Below, piece by piece: positions 59,723-64,000 of a DNA stretch of 64,000 nucleotides. This DNA is from Cryptomeria japonica. Its lineage: Eukaryota > Streptophyta > Pinopsida > Cupressales > Cupressaceae. Made by a program: the position numbers and the translations under genes. Position 1 is the first letter of the stretch. Each line of letters begins with the position of its first letter. The notes beneath the pieces are model-generated. The model saw nothing but the letters and a program-made list of their open reading frames with translations, was not told the DNA's origin and searched no databases. Location of the stretch: assembly GCF_030272615.1 (NCBI RefSeq), contig NC_081413.1, positions 558,211,136 to 558,275,135 on the forward strand, read 5' to 3'.

Positions 59723-62440
59723 GTAGTTTTTCTCAGATAATCTGTATTTGTTGGGTCCTTGTTCTATGTGTCTGCAATTATATATAGTTATGATGTTTAT
59801 TGGAAGTACACCATAAAAGCATGTATTAGTGCTGGAGCAACACAGAATATGTGGATGCTTCTGTAGATGATATATTTATTTTAGGTCATTTATTGTAGCA
59901 ATAATCACTTTTTTGCCATGATCTTAACTTTTGCGGAAGGAGTTCCTACTTGAAGGTTTTTTTATCTTTTATAAAGTCACAAGTAACTGTTGCATGGTTT
60001 ATATTACCCAAGTAAAATTCATCTGTATGGCCATCTTTTTGGAGCACCTAGGAAAACAACCTGCAGACCAAAAAACACTTAACAATGCAAAGAGAAGCAA
60101 TTGCAATGATGCTATTTCACCAATGTGAGAAAATGTAATGAGATGATGAAGTAATTACAATGATAAAAAATCTCGAATATATAGCGAAGGTGTGATGAGT
60201 TATGAACTACCAGCTCGCCAACTACCTACAACAAAAATTAAATGCACTATGAAGTTATGGACATTATTAAATACTATGTAACTAATATTGAATAATGTGA
60301 TATGTTGGCCACCTAAGTAAACTTAAGTGTATTTGAGTGGAATATTACCACATTCACACCAACAGGCCCTCTTAAGTGCAACTTAGGGAGTGAAATTATT
60401 ATGCAATATGAGATGCTAGATGGGTCTCTTACATATGGAGAAAAGGAGAAAAACCTATGGGAGCAAACTCCTTTCCAAAAGAGAGAACTTGAATGAGGAG
60501 GAAGCATGTACCAAGGCCTATTGAGCAGGTGAAGTGACAAGTTGCAAGTGGTTCTTAAAGTTGGCTAGAATAACTGGCTGCTATGCATCTAGTAATGCTT
60601 AGGGTGGGACTTTGGGGAGTGCGAAACAAAATTTTAGCAAAAGGGAAGGATCTTGGCGTTTGAGGATCACCAAGAGGAAAGTATGAGTGTTTGAAAACAT
60701 ATGAAGTCCAAATTTGTTGTTTTATTGAGATAGGTGTTATAAAAGAATTAGGTGGAGGGAGTTAGGAGTAATAGGGCCTTGGTGTTGATGGAGGATTGTT
60801 TCCATGGCATGTGCCTTAATTTAATTTTCTATAGGAAACAAACAACATTAAGGTTAGCAGTGATGATACTCTGAAAGCAATATGTATTGTCAAATTCTAT
60901 TAGATGTGCTATCTAGTTTAGTAGCACATGGGGAAAAAAATTCTCTAGAAAAGAGCATAGCATGAGAAACAATTGATATCATCCTTTAAATGGCTTCAAA
61001 ACAGATAGAGATGAAAGTGCATGCAAATGGACATTTTTCCTGGAAATGATTTCAAAAACATATATAGACATGAAAGTGCATGCACGAGAGCAAGGAATTG
61101 ATAAGAAAGGTTTCCTATTGTTTGGCTTGGAAGCAACACATAAAAAGGCATAACAGGGATGCGTGAGTCAAATTCTAGTCAGTTAATATGTCAACACAAT
61201 ATCACAGCTTAAGGAGTCTGAAAACTAGTATGAATTTGAAGTGTGGAAAAAAAATTAATAGAAACAATATTAAATAAGAATGTGAAGAGTAAGATCAAGT
61301 TGTCTTGTGGCAAGATAAACCAAATAAGCAAGTGTGAGTCAAGTCAAATTACAAGAAGTTGTTCCTACCACCAGGATGTAGATGGAAGATATTTGAGTTA
61401 TATATTGGTATGAAGTCCAAATCAATAAGAACACTGAGACACAACATCCCCAGGAGGAGGAAGATTTAAAGCTTATTGAATTACATTTTCGGCAAGTTAG
61501 CTGTCCTGCAATAAGAGAAATGACACCATCTAGTCCATTAAGAATAAAGAAGAAAGCAGAATCAAGTTAAATTTTTGCCCCAAGTATGATAAATCAGGAG
61601 GATTGATATTGACATTATCTCATTTGGAAAATTGAAAATTTGGGACCAGATTATTGAAGGTAAAAAGAAGAGACTTTACATGTTTTTTGAACCAGGTACA
61701 TTATATGGCAAACAAAAGTGCTAAGGGATTCAGTCAGGAAGTGCTCAAATGGTCAAATTGGCATTGCACGGATTTGGAAATTTAGCATATTGCAACAGGA
61801 TGCAATTTCTTGTCTTGTAACATACTCTGTTGTTGGAATTACATGCTCATTCCAAGCAACGTCGTTTTTATCAAAAAAATTAGAAGATTAATCAACCACA
61901 TATCCCTCATTTTCACCACAACAATTACTGGGTATTAGGCATTCTAAAAGCTCCCTTACCAATGATCCAGATGAAACAAAAGAACGTTAGCAACAACATA
62001 AGTGTATACTCTGTTACCGGGTATTGCCAGTAAAGCTCTGGTACTGGTACATGTACGACACGAGTACAAGTACAGTTCTGGTATGGCTCTGTCTAAGCCC
62101 AGGGTACTGCCAGGCACCTGGGTTCATTGTGGGTCCTTCTGTGAAGGACCTGCTGAACCAGGGCACCTAGGTAGTACTTGGTGCTGTACCCAAGCGTAGT
62201 TTGATACATTATAAGCTTAGTTTCACTCTCCTCCATTTTGGGCATGCCATTTCCTTTATCCATCCAGTCCCATCTGTATCATAACTTTTTAACAGCATTT
62301 TATATCATATTATGCCAGCAAGCAAGCAATTAAATATCATTTCAGTTGCATTTGTGAGCTGTACCTGTGAACACAGTGTTAGTAAACTTTATATCAGCAT
62401 TAATGAGATTGATTTCAGTTGTGATTTACATTATGCATAT
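59723..62440 (+). other. Downstream intron or flank, no gene seen
   Basis: No exon with family similarity was found. A stretch at 62010-62200 is built of GGTACTGGTAC/CTGGTACC-like words and may be a decayed transposon end. Other frames are short and featureless. Confidence 0.4.
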
Positions 62441-62442
62441 GT

Positions 62443-62611
62443 AGCAGCTGTTTGTTTATGTTTTGTGGAATCACTTTCCTTGTATTGACCCAGCTTCTGC
62501 ACTTGACACAGCTAGTGGGAATGTCAATGTAATTGATTGTGGTTCAAATGAAATTGAACCAAATGTTGATGTTTATCTTGATTCTTCTGGTGAAAAAGAA
62601 TGTGAATATTA
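62443..62611 (+). other. Short open frame of unknown origin
   Basis: Open from about 62443 to TAA at 62609-62611, ending with an acidic tail (DVYLDSSGEKECEY). It could be a last exon after CAG at 62492 or 62510, or the end of a decayed DNA-transposon protein. I recognise no domain. Confidence 0.25.
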
Positions 62612-62639
62612 AATATCAATTGTAATTTGAATATGAGGT

Positions 62640-64000
62640 ATTATAATATTCTATATTATATATGTATACCCAAATTAGCAACTAGAGTATATAGCCTAAA
62701 ATTCTGGTGAAATCTGGTAAGATACTTCTTAGCTTTGTTGAGAGCCTCAGACTATTGTTCATTAATATTTTTACAAACGAATCTATACATTACCCAAAAC
62801 AATCTGCAGATGTTCATAGGAAATCCAATGCTCAAGAATAAGCTATTCACTCAAGTTTTTGTAAGTTATGAAGCTGCAAGATTAGACATTTTATTTATTT
62901 CTTTCTAAATAGCGAATGATGCATCCCAGCTTCACACGAGCGTTCTAATTCTAAATAAATATATACAGGATACATTGATACTACTACAAGAGCAACTTGG
63001 ATATTTGATGCAAGACAAGATCTACCCTCTTCTCTCCACTTTGAAAACTCAAAAACACAAATAAAACACTCTCTGTTTATTGATTGCAACAATGAGATAC
63101 AATTTTATTTACATCAAACTCAGTCTGCAAACACTTTATTTACAATTAAGGCTTTCCAGTGTTCTCTCTTTCTTACTCTCTGCATAACATAACGTTTCCT
63201 TTGTTTTATCCTCAACTCTGCACAATTATTAACTGCAGTTCAATGTTTCCCCTCTATCCTCTGTTGTTCCACACTCGTCATTGGGGTCAATTCTCTTAGA
63301 TTCATGAGCTCCCTTTCTCCTCTATATGCCAATTCTTCTCTCTAATTGAGCCGCCCTTATTCTGCTACTTTCCTCACACAAGCTTGCTTTTCCATACTCT
63401 CGGCCTTCTCTTACTCCTACGAAGCCCTTGATTCCACCTGAAGACTTTCAATTTAGAAGGGTTTTCTCTTATCCGCAAGAGCATTGTATACTTATCAATG
63501 TAAGGATCAAGAGATCGAGCCTTTCCAAAGTTCAGAGGCGTTTCATTATTCCTTCCAATGGCTACTTCTTACAATATGTCTATTACAGCACTCACTAGCA
63601 AAAGACAGATTCATGGATATCTGAACCTTGTTTCATAACTCTCATTTTACAGGACGTGAAGCTACTGGCAAGGTCGTGGAAACTAGTTTACACCTGACAA
63701 ATGCTTTTTCTTAAAAACTTTACAAGGCATATCCATTTTGTGCAGTTATGTCGAACAATTCTATGTTTCCACATTTTACATACACATCTACCAAGCAGCT
63801 GCAACTTTGACAAAAGACTCATGACCAAATCTACATTTTAAACTTTAGTTACTTTACCTTTCACCCTTCACTGTCATGGTCAAACTTCCTCAAAGTTGAA
63901 AGAGAGATGCCACGACAAACTAAAACTGAAGAAACAAACTGAAAACATGTTTTTGGTTGGTGCTGATTGTGGATATGCTCAGGTGCTCCTACACCAATAT
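62640..64000. other. Right flank, no gene seen
   Basis: AT-rich, pyrimidine-rich on the + strand from 63130. No coding frame over 65 codons and no known repeat recognised. Confidence 0.4.

Noticed and set aside
1-64000. tRNA or rRNA genes
   Set aside because: I saw no cloverleaf-like gene or rRNA segment; the only tRNA-related matches are primer binding sites of the LTR elements.

Overview
The window is plant nuclear DNA from a large, repeat-dense genome. It contains Tat-lineage Ty3/gypsy elements with two RNase H domains, plant-type Copia debris, a Tourist-like MITE and one spliced plant gene with long introns. Low gene density, old nested insertions and kilobase introns fit a gymnosperm such as a conifer; that placement is inference, and nothing here names the species.

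Layout: 1-24650 is Tat element A on the + strand, with its 5' LTR cut by the window start and its 3' LTR at 23186-24650. Inside A, at 7450-14235, sits N, a structurally complete non-autonomous LTR element on the minus strand with a 5-bp target duplication. 24651-25732 is X, a related LTR in minus orientation. 25733 to about 47000 is the 3' part of Tat element B on the + strand: RT end, RNase H, integrase, antisense gene and 3' LTR. B is interrupted at 29235-41438 by Tat element C on the minus strand, which has a perfect 5-bp target duplication. C is itself hit by a 506-bp solo LTR, S, at 33278-33783. The insertion order reads B > X > A > N on one side and B > C > S on the other.

The most unusual content is an extra gene carried by all three Tat elements between the end of pol and the 3' LTR, always antisense to gag-pol. 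It encodes a plant mobile domain (PMD, MAIN/MAIL-like) protein. In A and B it keeps a TATA box about 81 nt upstream, a 75-nt first exon, GT-AG borders and a repeat-filled intron of about 0.8-1.1 kb before the PMD exon. In C the corresponding start codon and splice donor are mutated. C lost pol by a clean internal deletion but still carries gag and this gene. All copies here are broken, mostly by changes that look like C-to-T decay at methylated sites (CGA to TGA, CAG to TAG).

N encodes a coiled-coil protein with three good and one degenerate zinc knuckles, plus a long unrecognised protein broken by TAG codons and one frameshift. It has no pol and would need enzymes in trans.

From about 47 kb the DNA is gene-flanking: a decayed Copia 3' half and LTR (48.4-51.2 kb) with a MITE inside it, then a likely promoter near 53.7 kb, and a host gene with four coding exons at 57808-59722. 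That gene encodes a DEUBAD-domain protein like plant relatives of NFRKB (a chromatin and INO80-associated factor). A Copia scrap lies in its probable 5' intron. No further gene could be supported to the right end.
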